DNA from: Eutreptiella sp. 'Long Island Sound 2002'
Lineage: Eukaryota > Euglenozoa > Euglenophyceae > Eutreptiales > Eutreptiaceae
Direction: 5' to 3'
Assembly (NCBI GenBank): GCA_964036045.1
Contig: OZ038379.1
Coordinates: forward strand, 188,927,885-188,991,884
DNA length: 64,000 bases
Shown here piece after piece: positions 31,723 through 42,979 of the stretch. The position numbers and the translations under genes are program-made. Each line of letters begins with the position of its first letter. The first letter of the stretch is position 1. Below the pieces are notes generated by a model that made no database searches, was not told where the DNA came from, and was given only the letters and a program-made list of their open reading frames with translations.

Positions 31723-34700
31723 CCTGCCCCCCCAGAGATGGCCAACGGAATTCCACTATGTGGATGGGGGCCTTGATCAGGCCGACGCCACGGACTTCGT
31801 GTGTGTCAACCGCATCATAGCGGAGCCATGGCGGCAATGCTTTGCGGTTCCCCCTGTTGACATCGAAGAATCGGAATCGGAAGACCCCCTCACTGAAGAG
31901 GAGTGGGATCTGGTTCAGGGGTATATGGATCAGCCCTTTCACGACTGGGGAAACCAGCGTGAGGGCAAAGGCCAGGACAAAGCCTGGTGGGAAGTGGACT
32001 CGATCGTCTCTGGTTCCTATGACGGGAACACCTTCGTGCAGAGGGTGCTGGACCACCTATCCAGCCAGGACGAGCCAATCGGGGGTAACCCACCCACCTA
32101 CGGCGATCTATTCCGAGGCAAGACCAGAGATGGCCCTTTGGGCCACCTGGGAAGACCGCCTGAGCCGAAGACGAGCGGAGTAGCTACCCCTCAAGTAAGC
32201 TCCGTGGTTCAAGTGCCCGGAAAAGCCAAGGCGGAGTCCGACGATTGCCCCAAGATTCAGGCATTGAGGGCCAGGCTGAAGCAGAAGTATGGTGATACCT
32301 TCTTCAGCGGTAAGCCTGTGTTTCCCCCACCGGTGCGTGGACCGTATGGCGAGGCCAAGAAACGACTGAAGCAGGACCCCCGTGTGTATCGGCACCGGGA
32401 GTTTGCCCTGAGGGGCGAGAGGAAAGAGGCCATGGAGAAGATCCTCCGTGACTTCATCCAGAGAGGCTGGCTCGAGCCGTGCCACTCCGAATGGGCCTCT
32501 CCGTGCTTCGTCGTCCCCAGGAAGGTTGCCGGTTTATGGCGGCTCGTGGTCGACTACCGCGGCCTGAACGCCCAAACGCAGCACGACAGCTATACGCTGC
32601 CCCTCATTGAGGACATGCTGCAAAAGCAACACCGGCGCAGGATCTTCACGGTGATTGACCTGAAACATGGTTATCATCAGATGCCTCTCGCCGAGGAGTC
32701 CCGTGCCTGCACAGCCATGAGCACCCCACTTGGACCTCTCCAGTGGAAGGTGATGCCCATCGGCGTTACTAACGGCAATGCGGCTTTTCAGCGGATGCTG
32801 GAGAACCTGCTTGAGCCGGTGCGCGACTGTGCGGACCCCTTCGTGGAAGACGTGATCATCGCGTCCGGGGACCCCAGTATGAGCTACGAGGAGCTCCTGG
32901 AGGCACACGAGAGAGACGTCACTCGAGTGCTGGACCTTCTGGTTCGGCACAAGCTTACGGGCAGCAGTGACAAGGCCACCATTGCGGTAAGCGAGGTGGT
33001 CTTCGCTGGCCACGTAGTCGGGAACGGGCAGCGAAAGCCCATACCTGGCAAGGTGGCTGCGATTGAGCACTGGGAAAAGCCCAAGACGGTCTCTGAGCTA
33101 CGGGCGTATCTGGGGTTCTGCAACTACTACTCGGGGTATATCAAAATGTATGCCGAGTATGCAGCCCCCATGACGACCATGCTCAAGGGCAACCGAGAGG
33201 AGACCAAGAAGGGGTACAAGAAGGCTCTGGTCTGGACAGCTGAGTCCGACCGTGCCTTTGAGGGGATGAAGCAGGCGCTGCTATTCGCAGTGGGTCTGCA
33301 CCTCGTGGATCCCGACCGAGGGTTCGTCCTGCGCACCGACGCTTCCGACTACGCCATTGGCGCTGTGTTGGAGCAAGTGCTTGACGACAGGAGGCACGTG
33401 CCCGTAACCTTCTGGAGCCGAGTCCTGGCGGAAGGCCAGAGACGGACGTGGACGCCCCGTGAAAAGGAGGCGTATGCCATCGTCATGGCTCTCAGGAAAT
33501 GGGCTGGGTACATAGCCCTCCATCCCGTCACCGTCTGCATCGACCATCAGAGTCTGCAGTCGTGGCACAAGGAGCACGTGGACACCCCCTCAGGTCCCGC
33601 CTCCCGACGGGCAAGATGGCATGAGACCTTGGCCAAGTTCGACCTCACGGTTGTGTATATTCCTGGAAAGGATAACACCGTGGCGGACTGTCTCAGTAGG
33701 TGGGCCTATCCCGCCAGCAAGGGCATGACGGATATATCTGCCGATGGCGATGAGGCTGAGACCGCTGAAGCCAAGAGGATCATCGAAATGGAGCGCCTGA
33801 TGGAGGAGGAGGGTGCTAAATGCTTCGTCGTCATGGCTGCAGATGCCCCCCCCGCGTCGAGGGTGAGCAGAGCGGTCAGAGTACTCGCCCCTGAGGGAGC
33901 CGAGTCAGACAAGCACCTCTTCCCGGAGTCTTGCCTCCAGGACGACTGGACCGACGATTACGCCAAGTCTGAGGCCTTTGCGGCCGAGTATAGGGCTGTG
34001 ACCGACCCTGACGACGGGCAGAAGTGGCCAAAGGGGCTGACCGAGGAAGATGGCAAGCTCTACCGTAATGGTAAGCTGCTAGTACCGGAGTCCCGGGTGC
34101 TCGAGCTCTGTGAAGCTTGGCACCACCACATGCTGCACCCAGGGGTCAAGAAGCAAGCTCTTGACATGCAGCGTCGGTTCGAGATCGACCATATCGTTCT
34201 CTACACCGCCATCAAGAAGGTCAGGAAGGGTTGCTCGGTCTGTCAGGCCTGCAATCCCGACAACCGGAACGTCAAGGGGGAAGCCCAATGGACCCCGGTT
34301 CCTGACCAGCCCATGGAGAGCGTGGCCATGGACGTCTTCTCCATGCCCGAAGTTCACATTGGCAAGGAGACCTTTGACTGTGTGGTTCTCTGTGTGGACC
34401 GCCACAGCGGCTACGTTGTAGCCGTTCCGGCACGCAAAAAGGGGTTGCTTGCAAAGGAAGTGGCAGTCATGATGATTCGTCATTGGCTGACCGTCTTTGA
34501 CATCCCCCGCACCATTTGCAGTGACCGAGGGCCCCAGTTTACTGGTGGCTGGTTCAAGGCTATGTGTTCCCTGATGGGGATACGTCATGCCAAGAGCGTC
34601 GCCTATCTCAGCCGGTCTAACGGCCGTGCTGAAGTGGCTGGACGGCAGCTGTTCGAGAAGCTGCGCAAGATCCACATCACCAATCCACGTCGGAACTGGT

Positions 34701-35443
34701 TTGAGGAGATGTGGCCTGCTCTGAAGGCCCATCATGACACCCCCACTCCGGGCGGTTTGTCCCCTCACCAGATTCTGTTCGGCAGGGACCCCCTGGGTAG
34801 GGGACTTCCCTTGTCTGGTGATGGCATGGCTATGGATGCCAAGGAATTCTTCGCGCGGCAAGAGCAAACGGCGCGGGACATCCGCCAGCAGCTCGAGAAG
34901 GAGCATGCTGAGCGTCAGAAGTCCGCCCCGAGCTCGACAGCGCAGAAGTTCAGTGTGGGAGACCCTGTGTGGGTGATCAGACCCCGCCCCATGGGCACCC
35001 ACCGCACCAAGACCTGGTTCACACCCGGCGAGGTGGTCCGCAGGATTGGTGAGGACACCTACCGCATCAAGGTGGGTCACGGACAGTTCCGGGAGCGCCA
35101 CGAGAGTCAACTCCGTGTGCGGGCACCCGACCTCCGTGGCCAACATGTGTCCCTGAGCTATGCCGCACATGAGGCTGACTCGGACGACGATTATGCGGAG
35201 CAGGACGACTATACAGTCGAGAGGATCCTGGCTCAGCGTCCGAAAGCCTCGGCACCCGGAGGTCTGGAGTTCAAGGTTCGTTGGCGAGGCTATGGGCCGT
35301 CCCACGATACCTGGGAACCCGTCTCCTCGTTCGTGCCGCGGGTCAATACTCCCTTCATGGAGTACATCCGCAAGCACAAGACCAAGATCCACGTTTCGGA
35401 CTTGGCAGCACTCACCCGGGCGATTGCAGCCAGGGGTGCCTGA
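31697..35443 (+). CDS. pol: Element D pol part 2: RT (altered active site), RNase H, integrase, chromodomain
   Basis: Frame 2, 1,248 codons, overlapping part 1 at GGA UAG C, where one extra base (or a +1 shift) links the frames. RT with LVVDYRGLN, IDLKHGYHQMPL, MPIGVTNGNAAF; the catalytic box is FVED (32840-32851) instead of FVDD, as in F, changing the first catalytic Asp to Glu. RNase H: RTDASDYAIGA, REKEAYAI, IDHQSLQ, VADCLSRWAYP. Integrase: H-H finger ending CSVC-QAC, AMDVF, CSDRGPQF and GRAEVAGR (DDE). Then a GEVVRRIGEDTYRI segment and a chromodomain (DYTVERIL, VRWRGYG, DTWEP). Ends with UGA. Downstream domains look intact; RT probably is not. Confidence 0.9.
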   Translation: MSIRTLRDSLPPQRWPTEFHYVDGGLDQADATDFVCVNRIIAEPWRQCFAVPPVDIEESESEDPLTEEEWDLVQGYMDQPFHDWGNQREGKGQDKAWWEVDSIVSGSYDGNTFVQRVLDHLSSQDEPIGGNPPTYGDLFRGKTRDGPLGHLGRPPEPKTSGVATPQVSSVVQVPGKAKAESDDCPKIQALRARLKQKYGDTFFSGKPVFPPPVRGPYGEAKKRLKQDPRVYRHREFALRGERKEAMEKILRDFIQRGWLEPCHSEWASPCFVVPRKVAGLWRLVVDYRGLNAQTQHDSYTLPLIEDMLQKQHRRRIFTVIDLKHGYHQMPLAEESRACTAMSTPLGPLQWKVMPIGVTNGNAAFQRMLENLLEPVRDCADPFVEDVIIASGDPSMSYEELLEAHERDVTRVLDLLVRHKLTGSSDKATIAVSEVVFAGHVVGNGQRKPIPGKVAAIEHWEKPKTVSELRAYLGFCNYYSGYIKMYAEYAAPMTTMLKGNREETKKGYKKALVWTAESDRAFEGMKQALLFAVGLHLVDPDRGFVLRTDASDYAIGAVLEQVLDDRRHVPVTFWSRVLAEGQRRTWTPREKEAYAIVMALRKWAGYIALHPVTVCIDHQSLQSWHKEHVDTPSGPASRRARWHETLAKFDLTVVYIPGKDNTVADCLSRWAYPASKGMTDISADGDEAETAEAKRIIEMERLMEEEGAKCFVVMAADAPPASRVSRAVRVLAPEGAESDKHLFPESCLQDDWTDDYAKSEAFAAEYRAVTDPDDGQKWPKGLTEEDGKLYRNGKLLVPESRVLELCEAWHHHMLHPGVKKQALDMQRRFEIDHIVLYTAIKKVRKGCSVCQACNPDNRNVKGEAQWTPVPDQPMESVAMDVFSMPEVHIGKETFDCVVLCVDRHSGYVVAVPARKKGLLAKEVAVMMIRHWLTVFDIPRTICSDRGPQFTGGWFKAMCSLMGIRHAKSVAYLSRSNGRAEVAGRQLFEKLRKIHITNPRRNWFEEMWPALKAHHDTPTPGGLSPHQILFGRDPLGRGLPLSGDGMAMDAKEFFARQEQTARDIRQQLEKEHAERQKSAPSSTAQKFSVGDPVWVIRPRPMGTHRTKTWFTPGEVVRRIGEDTYRIKVGHGQFRERHESQLRVRAPDLRGQHVSLSYAAHEADSDDDYAEQDDYTVERILAQRPKASAPGGLEFKVRWRGYGPSHDTWEPVSSFVPRVNTPFMEYIRKHKTKIHVSDLAALTRAIAARGA

Positions 35444-36297
35444 TCAGCGCCCTGAGCTCTCCCCTGATGTGCTTTGAGGCGCCTGTGAGGCCGACGGATC
35501 GTCCCTCACTTGCTTGCTCTCTCTCATCTTCCGGTGACCTGCCATCAGAGTGGCCATATACCCCCCCCTGCTGAATCCAGAGGAGGATGGCCCCTCTCTT
35601 TCAATTCTATTCGTCACTCCCCCCTGCTGAATCCTTGGGAAACCAGGTAGGGCAACTGACCTTCATATTTCTGAGCTCTTGGGGCCTTGAAGCCCATACG
35701 ACGTTGCGCAACGGATGCCGCTGTCATCGGCATTGCGATTTTTTGAGTGTGTGGTCTGGTTCCATGGCACTTGCGGAATCCAGACCAGTCGACGTGTGTC
35801 TCGAGACTATATATGGCCTGGACTCAGGCGTTTTCTTGTCCACCCTCCTGCATTGCCTTATCCTGACCGTGGCGTGGTTTGGCGCTCTATCCAGAGTGTG
35901 TTTACACGCCTATTTACCCCTCTTATTGCATCTTTTTCTGCCCCCCAGGATATGTGCATCTGGATGTTGACTCTTGTTGGCCCATCACTGAGATGTGGAC
36001 TGTTTTTCCCCCGAGGGGATGCGAATCGTATACAAAGGCGCCTTGAGTCGCCGTGTACATGTTCATACTGCCTGATCCAGCCTGGACCAGTACCTGAGTA
36101 CAGATTCTGATACTTGATACTATACCTGCGGTTACTATCAACTACACCATCATACCTGTTTTACTGTGGGATTTCAGGGATCTAACCTGGGAATCAGCCT
36201 GAAGTGAGGATGTGACACCCCCCCCCCCTTCAGGGGATGGTCCTGGGTACCCGCTGCCATGCGTGGGTGTTATCGAGCCCCCCCCAGGGTTTGCTCT
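35444..36297 (+). other. Element D 3' untranslated region
   Basis: About 850 bp without a convincing gene. CCCCCTGCTGAATCC occurs twice (near 35566 and 35622). Several C runs (36214-36229, 36278-36287). Confidence 0.65.
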
Positions 36298-36308
36298 AAG
36301 GAGGGGGG
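36298..36308 (+). promoter_or_regulatory. Element D polypurine tract
   Basis: AAGGAGGGGGG directly against the TG of the 3' LTR; primes plus-strand DNA. Unlike B, C, E and G there is no short hairpin just upstream. Confidence 0.85.
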
Positions 36309-39300
36309 TGAAGCGGTACCCAGAACCCCATGGCTAGGTTAGGGCATACAACCGGTCTCCGGTCCACTAACCCCATGTACGGAAGGGAAGACCGGTCTCC
36401 GGTCCACCAACCCCATGTACGGAAGGCGCCCGTTGACGCTCGGTGCGAGCCCGGCGGGAGCGTGTTCCGTGCCGTAAAGCCCCGCATCGGCAACCGATGC
36501 ACCGCCAGCGGAGATTTGTGTATCAGAATATCGGGAATCAACAGGGTTTTTTTTTCATATTGTTTCCGTCAATTTTTACGCTTCCGTTCTGATATTCACT
36601 GTTTTGACTGCTGGCGGTTGGATCGCGACTTTACCGTAACCGCCAGTTTAACTGTTTAAAATGGAAATTTTAACGCTATCCGTGACGAAGGCTCTAAAGT
36701 CTTCAGGAATTGCGTTGATGCATCCGCAATTTTCACATTCTACACTCGCAACCTTAATCGGAATTTTTCAGGATGTCGACCTCGACATCCCCGCACTTGA
36801 TTTGACCTCTTTCGAGTGGATCTACATGCTTCCCTATGCACGAATCAACTTTCCTTTTATCCTGCCCTCCATTTGTCTTAGAGATATGGGCAAAACAAAG
36901 TTGATTCGTGAGGCCACCTGTGAAGGTCATATCTCGTGTTGCTTGCGAGGAATGACAATAAGGAAACGTGGGATGTATTCACAATACTCCCGACGTAATT
37001 TAGGAAGCATTATATGCCCTGCGTCTCCACACGTGCGCGCTAGTGTAATGGGTCATGGTCAAGAGGGTAGAGTTTGCGTTGTAACTCTATGGCCATGATA
37101 TTGCGTGCGTTAAGATAACTTTCGAGTGTAGCGCGCGAGTGTTGGTTTGCATGGGAACTCTCCTTGAGTTCCTATGAGCGATTGACACAAAGTTATGCCC
37201 TTGGAGGGGCATGACATATCGTGGGGGGAGCTACCTTTTTGGGCAGAAATGGAGTATGTGCCTTGTGTTGTGTTGCGTGCCCATTTGGCGGGTCCATCGC
37301 TCCAAGCCAAACCCGCCAATGGACCTCATATTGTGCAAGCCCCTTCTCCATACTCCCTACGATCAATTGCAAGCCTAACCTTCGTGAAGGGAAGCTTGTG
37401 TGGCGATCCCGAAGCGATGCGTTGGGAGCAAGGTGTGTGTTTTGCAATTTTCCATAATTTCATGTGCCCACTTGGGAAGTAGCGCTCGTGACCTTTCAAA
37501 GCGCCCCAAGTGGAGCACATATGCAGAATCAAAGGTCAATGGTGTCAAGTCATTGTGTTTAGAAGGATTAGTTGATTGCACGATCCAAGCCGAAGATATT
37601 ATAATATAAATGTGCGCCTTTCAAGGCACTTTTATGAGTCTTTGTGCCAATTTTGCCGTTTTTGGCTCGTCATGATGTCAAGTGGCGACCGTGTATCTCA
37701 ACGTTGCGCTCAATTAACATCATGACCCAAGTATGTTGTAAGGCTACATACTTCGGTGCCCAACATATCTTGGACCCGGCGAATAACTCCTCTTGAGATT
37801 GGCATACCGTGGCCGCCATGTTGGCGATTTGGGACTATCCCAAATCATGGGCTCACTTGGCGACCCTGCCATTCCCAAAGCCGGAGGAGTTGGGCGACGC
37901 CCAAAAGATATGTTGGACACATAGGACTTGATACCAATCCTATGGCACACTCCGGTCCAGGTCGGGCATGTGCCTCATTTGCCCCAACCATGAGTGTGCG
38001 CATTTTGGGCCATTTTGAGCAATTTTCCACTTTTGCTGCCCGCCGTGCACTATGTTGAGCCGGCCCGTGCACGCCGGACGCATGGACCAATGGACCATAT
38101 ATGACATGGGTGTTATGTATATTGGTCCCCATGGTTCACACACCACGTGGGCGAAGCGGAGCATCCTTCGTTAAGGCGCTAGCCCAAAATGAGTGTGGAC
38201 AATTTTGCCATTTTTGCATTTGTGGACCCAATTGGGATCGTCACCCCGCCAAGTGGCATGGAGATCTTTGAGAGGCAAGGGCATGGGAGTCTCTGTCTGA
38301 CTCCCGTTGGATCGCGTATGGAATGGCGGATCCGATCTCCAAGCCGGCGTGGAGATATACTATTGGGAACACCCCAAATTTTGGCTCATTTCGAGCAGCC
38401 AAAATGACCCCATTTTGGGACCCCAATTTCCCCCTTCCGTGTGGTCAATTGGCGGCCCCATTTCTCTATGCCCACAGGGAGCCCGGACCTAATTCCAAGT
38501 TGTACACTCAGATATAAGTCCTAGGTCCTGCCTCCTTACCTGTGAGCCATTGGCCTTGCCCTGGCCGGGCGAGCCACGCGTGGGAATGACGCCAATTTTG
38601 GTGATTTTGGCATCATGACCCCACTTGACGAGTCCGTGTTGCCCTGATGCCAGGACCTCAGAGGGAACCAGGTTGGGTGAGGGCTCCAGGGAGTCCGTAC
38701 TCGAGGGGCATGGGATCAGTTGCCTCGTCCCTACCTCTGGCGGTTCCGGACGAGGGGTCAATTTTGGAGATTTTGGAGCTAATATCAGTTTGGGCTGAAA
38801 CAGCCCATTTTCAGCTACCAACTCCTGAGGGATAATGGCGGGGCCATATCTCTGGCTCAGAGGGGAGTTGGGACCTGCCGTTGGGGGAGCATAGGGAGCC
38901 ACCATCGGTTGGCCATGGAGCCCCTCGGTTCTCAGGAACTCGCCTGTGGCTGGGCGGGACAGCCCCCCTATTGGCAGGGTTTCAGGGTCCGGACTGAGCA
39001 GGGCATGGGTTGTGTTTGAGCCCCCGCCCCCACCAGCCACTGAGAGGGTCGGACCTGGGAATGGGATACGAGTTAGGACTGAGTGTCTATTGTCCTGTAA
39101 TGCCCTTACCCCAGTCCAGTCTTAACCCCATGTGTACATATCCTGATGTGTTGTTGTACATACTTTGTTCCCTCTTTGCAGAGTGGCAAGGATTCTGAAA
39201 CGCTTTGTCACATGACACGAGCGTATTGATGCCCTTGTGAGCGTAGTGCTTTGCCTGCCCGCTCACCTGTGCGTGTCACCGCAGCGTCCCGTGGCCGGCC

Positions 39301-39318
39301 CCCCACGGGAACGCGTCA
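36309..39318 (+). repeat. Element D 3' LTR (3,010 bp)
   Basis: Pairs with 22707-25729; same termini, internal duplication and terminal hairpin (39284-39314). Followed by the TSD GTAC and then element B gag sequence on the minus strand. Confidence 0.94.
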
Positions 39319-39579
39319 GTACGTCCTGTACTTGTCCCTCGTCAACCCATTCTTCTCCTGCTTCGACGGCATTCACTCCTTTTCCACGTCCACGACCACC
39401 AAATGACTTTCCACCACCACCTTTCTTACCTCCTTGGCCTTTGTTGTTGGAGGTGTTGGAATTGGGGTTGGATTCGTTGGATCTGCCCTTGCCTCGACCT
39501 CCAGTATCCTTGTTGTTGCCGAAGGTCTTGTTCGCTGACGTCTCCGCGTACAGGGGGTTGCCATTCACCTTGGAATCAT
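39319..39579 (-). CDS. gag: Element B gag, C-terminal island
   Basis: Minus-strand Gly/Lys/Arg/Asn-rich tail (GGRGKGRSNESN, GGRGRGKGVNAVE) resembling the RG-rich end of gag in C and E, ending in an acidic EAGEEWVDEG stretch close to the gag terminus. Bounded by element E (TSD ATCAT at 39575-39579) and by element D (TSD GTAC at 39319-39322). The frame continues into 22674-22706 on the far side of D. Confidence 0.8.
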
Positions 39580-40113
39580 TGTAAGTGCGGCTAACCCCCA
39601 TCTGCTCAGATTTTAGCAGATCTGCCCCAGATTGGCTACATTTTGGTCATTTTCTCTGCTTCGGCGGAATCGCCGCCCCGCAGCTCAGTCTCAGGATCAG
39701 ACCTATATATTTCTGATGTGCCGGATCTGATTCCGCGGTCCATTCATCGTAAATCCGCCGCGTTCCGATCATTTACCCGGAATCGCCATTTGCCGCTGAC
39801 GCGCGTGCGCGAGCCAGATCGGCCAAATATTTTTTCACAATCGGATTTATATAAATCTTTTCAGACAGATATGGACACTCAGATGTACTTAGAATAATCC
39901 GCATCAATTTTCTTCATAGACTGGGATTTTTTGCCGGATAACAATCAGCATGGATCTTGCCTCCGTTGTCGCCGCTCTTGCCTCCGTTGGTGTCCGTGTA
40001 TCCGGTTCTGCCCCCAACAGCAGCGTTCAGGTCGACTCCTCGCGTGCCTGCCCCCCCGGTCTTGCCGGCCCTGAGCCCTCCGGCACCATCAACGACCTAG
40101 GGCAGCACTTTTA
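39580..40113 (+). repeat. Element E 5' LTR (534 bp)
   Basis: TGTAAGTGCGGC...GCACTTTTA; the terminal CA is mutated to TA (it is CA in the 3' LTR). Contains the gag ATG at 39950-39952. Upstream of the ATG is an AT-rich stretch with TATATATTT (39703-39711) and TTATATAAA (39846-39854) that could serve the promoter. Confidence 0.97.
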
Positions 40114-42979
40114 TGGTAGCAGAGGCTACCTGAATGTTGCTTCACAGCCCTTCAGTCCACAGCTCGCTCCCCAGTACGGCCCCGTGGAGCCCGCCGCTTC
40201 TGGAGAAGTAACGATTACGCTGCCATGGTGCTGCGCGAACGAGGCCTTGAGAGGAATGCCTTGCGCAAGTCCAAGCTGCCCAAGAAGGGCGCACATCAGC
40301 AGCTGTGGGGACCCAGATTACCACAATCCCAGTCGAAACTGGCCATCGAGCAGCTGGAATCCGCCGGCCTACGACGATGGCAACGCTCCGGTGGAGCTTA
40401 CGGAGCTGACAGGTACCAACATTCCTTACGGAGGTCCAACATTTGAGACCTTGGACGCCGATCTGAATGACATTGAGATGGGCGGTCCAGGTGAGGTACC
40501 TAGCTATAATCGACCAGCCTCTTGGGCACAACGGGACGACCATTTGTCCTTAGAAGTGACCCGTAACCTTGAGAGCCTTGAGGCCCTTTGTTGGTTAGCG
40601 TCGTCTAAGCTGATTGAACAAGAAAGAATCGCCTCTGATTTTTTAACGGAATATTTTTTCCTCCTTCAGAACGAAATTAATACCAGGATGTGGTGGCGTT
40701 CTCAAGAAGATGCTTTTGCCATTTTTTTGCAGATCTGGGAGGCAAGCCCCTTCCCGAAGGAGAAGGTCCGGGCACCTGTTCCCGGGCCCTCCGCCCCTCA
40801 TCCCCCTGTTTCCATCCGCGACGATCTAGCCGCCGCGGTTGAGGAGGGAATTTTAGAGGCGGCCAGGCATGCAAGCCTGGAAATCAGGGCTGAAGGAGCT
40901 CCCCAAGTGGACTCCTGGCTGCGGACCACCGAGATCAGCGGTCCGACAGCCTGCTCAGGCCCTTCAGGACACGGCATGTATTGTCCTGCCGACTGCTCCT
41001 GCAGATTCCAGCGAGACGCTGAGCTCCAAGCGCTCAAAGATCAAATGCAACTCATCATTCAAACGCTGGGAATAAAAGATCTTTTCAAGACGCACATGCG
41101 GTCTGAGGGCGCCTCATCGGTGGAACAAGCAACAGAGCCATCGGAAAAGGCGACAGAAATTTTTTCAATTGCTCCTTCGGTGGACTCCAGGACCACCGAT
41201 GCAAGGATCAGCAGGACCAAGCTAAAGGAAAGGGTTAAAATCTCTCGTTCTGAGAGTAGGACGGCGAAGGCTAGGACTGAGGCTCAGAATGCCAAGCGAA
41301 CTGCCTCCCGTACTGCCCCTCCTGCTGCTGATTCCAATACCTTAGCCACGCTGTTGCTCGCCCAGACCCTCGCCGGAGCTGGTGTGGCGAATGATGCCGC
41401 CAAGGTGTCTGCCATTACGGCCGGTGTTGGGCTGGATTCGCTTCTTAATCCTACTTCTTTGCGACTTCGTCAGGTTGCCAAGCAACCGAAGTATAATGGG
41501 AACCCCCGACGTTGGCCTCAGTTCCAACGGGAATTTAAACTGTGGGTTAAGACTCAAAAACTCCAAGATGATCAGTTCCTGATGGCCCTCTTGGATTGCC
41601 TTGAGGGAGCGCCGGCCAACACTTGGCTCAGGACTTGGAGTGATCGCGAGGATACAAGTTCCCCCCTTACCTTTGATGAGGTGTGGGAACAGTTGGAGGT
41701 ACGTGGATCCCGGCTGCCAGAGGACCACTACCACCAAATGTTGAAGAATTTTCCTTCATTCTCGCGATTAATCTTGCACGAAGTGCAAGACAAAAAACAG
41801 CGCTTCTGGAATTTAGTGGAAGAAGCTGAACATTCAGGCGAAAAGTTTTCTAGTGCCGAGCTGAAAAGTCTGATTTTTGACAAGATCCCCTCAGAAACTG
41901 CCGCCACCCTTCGGAACAAACAGTCCGAAGAAAAGGTCAAGACCTGGTGGGCGGAGGTGGAAGGCTTCGATGCCTCCGCCAATAAATTTTCAGTTCGGGA
42001 AGCACTTCAAAAGTGTTCCCCCACGTCGTTTTCCAAGGTGAAATTCACTGAAAACACGTGGAAAATCAAGTTTAATGAACATGAGGATCGGGACTTGTTT
42101 GTCCAAGTCCTCAACAGGGGAGTCAGCTTCCATGGCCATCGCCTGAAGGCCAAGAACTGGGTGTTTTCGTACACCCCGAAGGAACTCTGGGAGGAGGTTG
42201 AGCGGCTCGCCGACGCCGCCAATCAGAATTTCCATGAGGGTCTTGGGGGAAACAAGAATACCCAGCAAAACACCCAAAATGGGGCCCAAAAGGGCAACAA
42301 AAAGGGGAATGACACCCGGAATGTTCAGCAGCACTGTAGCATCTGCCTTCTTTTAGGTTCTACGAACCGAGCTAAGACGCATTCTACTGATAATCACCGA
42401 TGGTCTCCTTACGATCACAAGGTGATTGGTGAAAATATCAGTAATCCGCAGAATTCAGACAGGAATGACAGACAGGTGCACGGTGGGAAGGCTGGAAAAG
42501 GGAATCCGACCCCCTCCGGTGGAAACAAAAATCCTGGAGGCCCTGGCGGGTCCCAAGGTACAGGAAATCGGACTCCATCCGGCTCCGGTGGGCAGCCGAA
42601 CGGCCAGAAAAATCCCAATAGCAACGCCGGAGGCGGAAATCGAAATCCAGACCAAACCCCTCAATCCGGTGCAAACAAGGGAAATGCTCCAGGATTCTAG
42701 GGTAAAGGTAAGGGAAATCCTTCGGGAACCCCTTTCTCTGGTAAGGGCAGAGGGCGTGGCGACGATGGAGGTCCACCATCCGGCGGCCGTGGCCGTGGAC
42801 GTGGAAAGGGCAACCATCGTGTGGATCAGGTCTCAGGTGCAGATCAGGTGTCCGATGCGGATCGAGATTACGTTGAAAATGCCTTGAATCCAGCAGATAA
42901 TCCGCTCCAAGATGAGTGGGTCGACGAATCAGGGTGTGTCCATAACGTTAACGCAGCCACTGGAGGTCAGAACGCCTAG
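39950..42979 (+). CDS. gag: Element E gag, starting inside the LTR; one internal UAG
   Basis: The frame opens at an ATG in the 5' LTR, encodes a Ser/Ala/Pro-rich leader ending AGPEPSGT, passes through the LTR end and PBS and continues for 1,010 codons to the UAG at 42977-42979. A UAG at 42698-42700 stands where C has CAG (Gln), so it is a nonsense mutation removing ~93 residues of RG-rich tail. Domains as in C: Cys-rich N-terminus, Cys cluster (CPADCSCR) plus helical segment, capsid-like domain (about 41480-41960), finger-like C-SIC...TH...H (42331-42402) and Gly/Asn/Pro/Lys-rich tail. Gag would package the RNA in virus-like particles. Confidence 0.9.
40114..40125 (+). promoter_or_regulatory. 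Element E primer-binding site (initiator tRNA-Met)
   Basis: TGGTAGCAGAGG directly after the LTR; complementary to the 3' end of initiator tRNA-Met. It is read as Gly-Ser-Arg within gag. Confidence 0.9.

Larger units (their letters stand above)
22707..39318 (+). mobile_element. Element D, complete Ty3/gypsy retrotransposon with 3-kb LTRs
   Basis: Plus-strand element of 16.6 kb with LTRs 22707-25729 and 36309-39318, PPT before the 3' LTR and a 4-bp TSD GTAC (22703-22706, 39319-39322). It lies at the gag-pol junction of B. Its internal region (25730-36308) is much richer in G+C than its neighbours, especially 25740-31000. Gag is broken, pol has a frameshift and the RT active site is altered. 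No initiator-Met PBS follows its 5' LTR. Confidence 0.94.
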
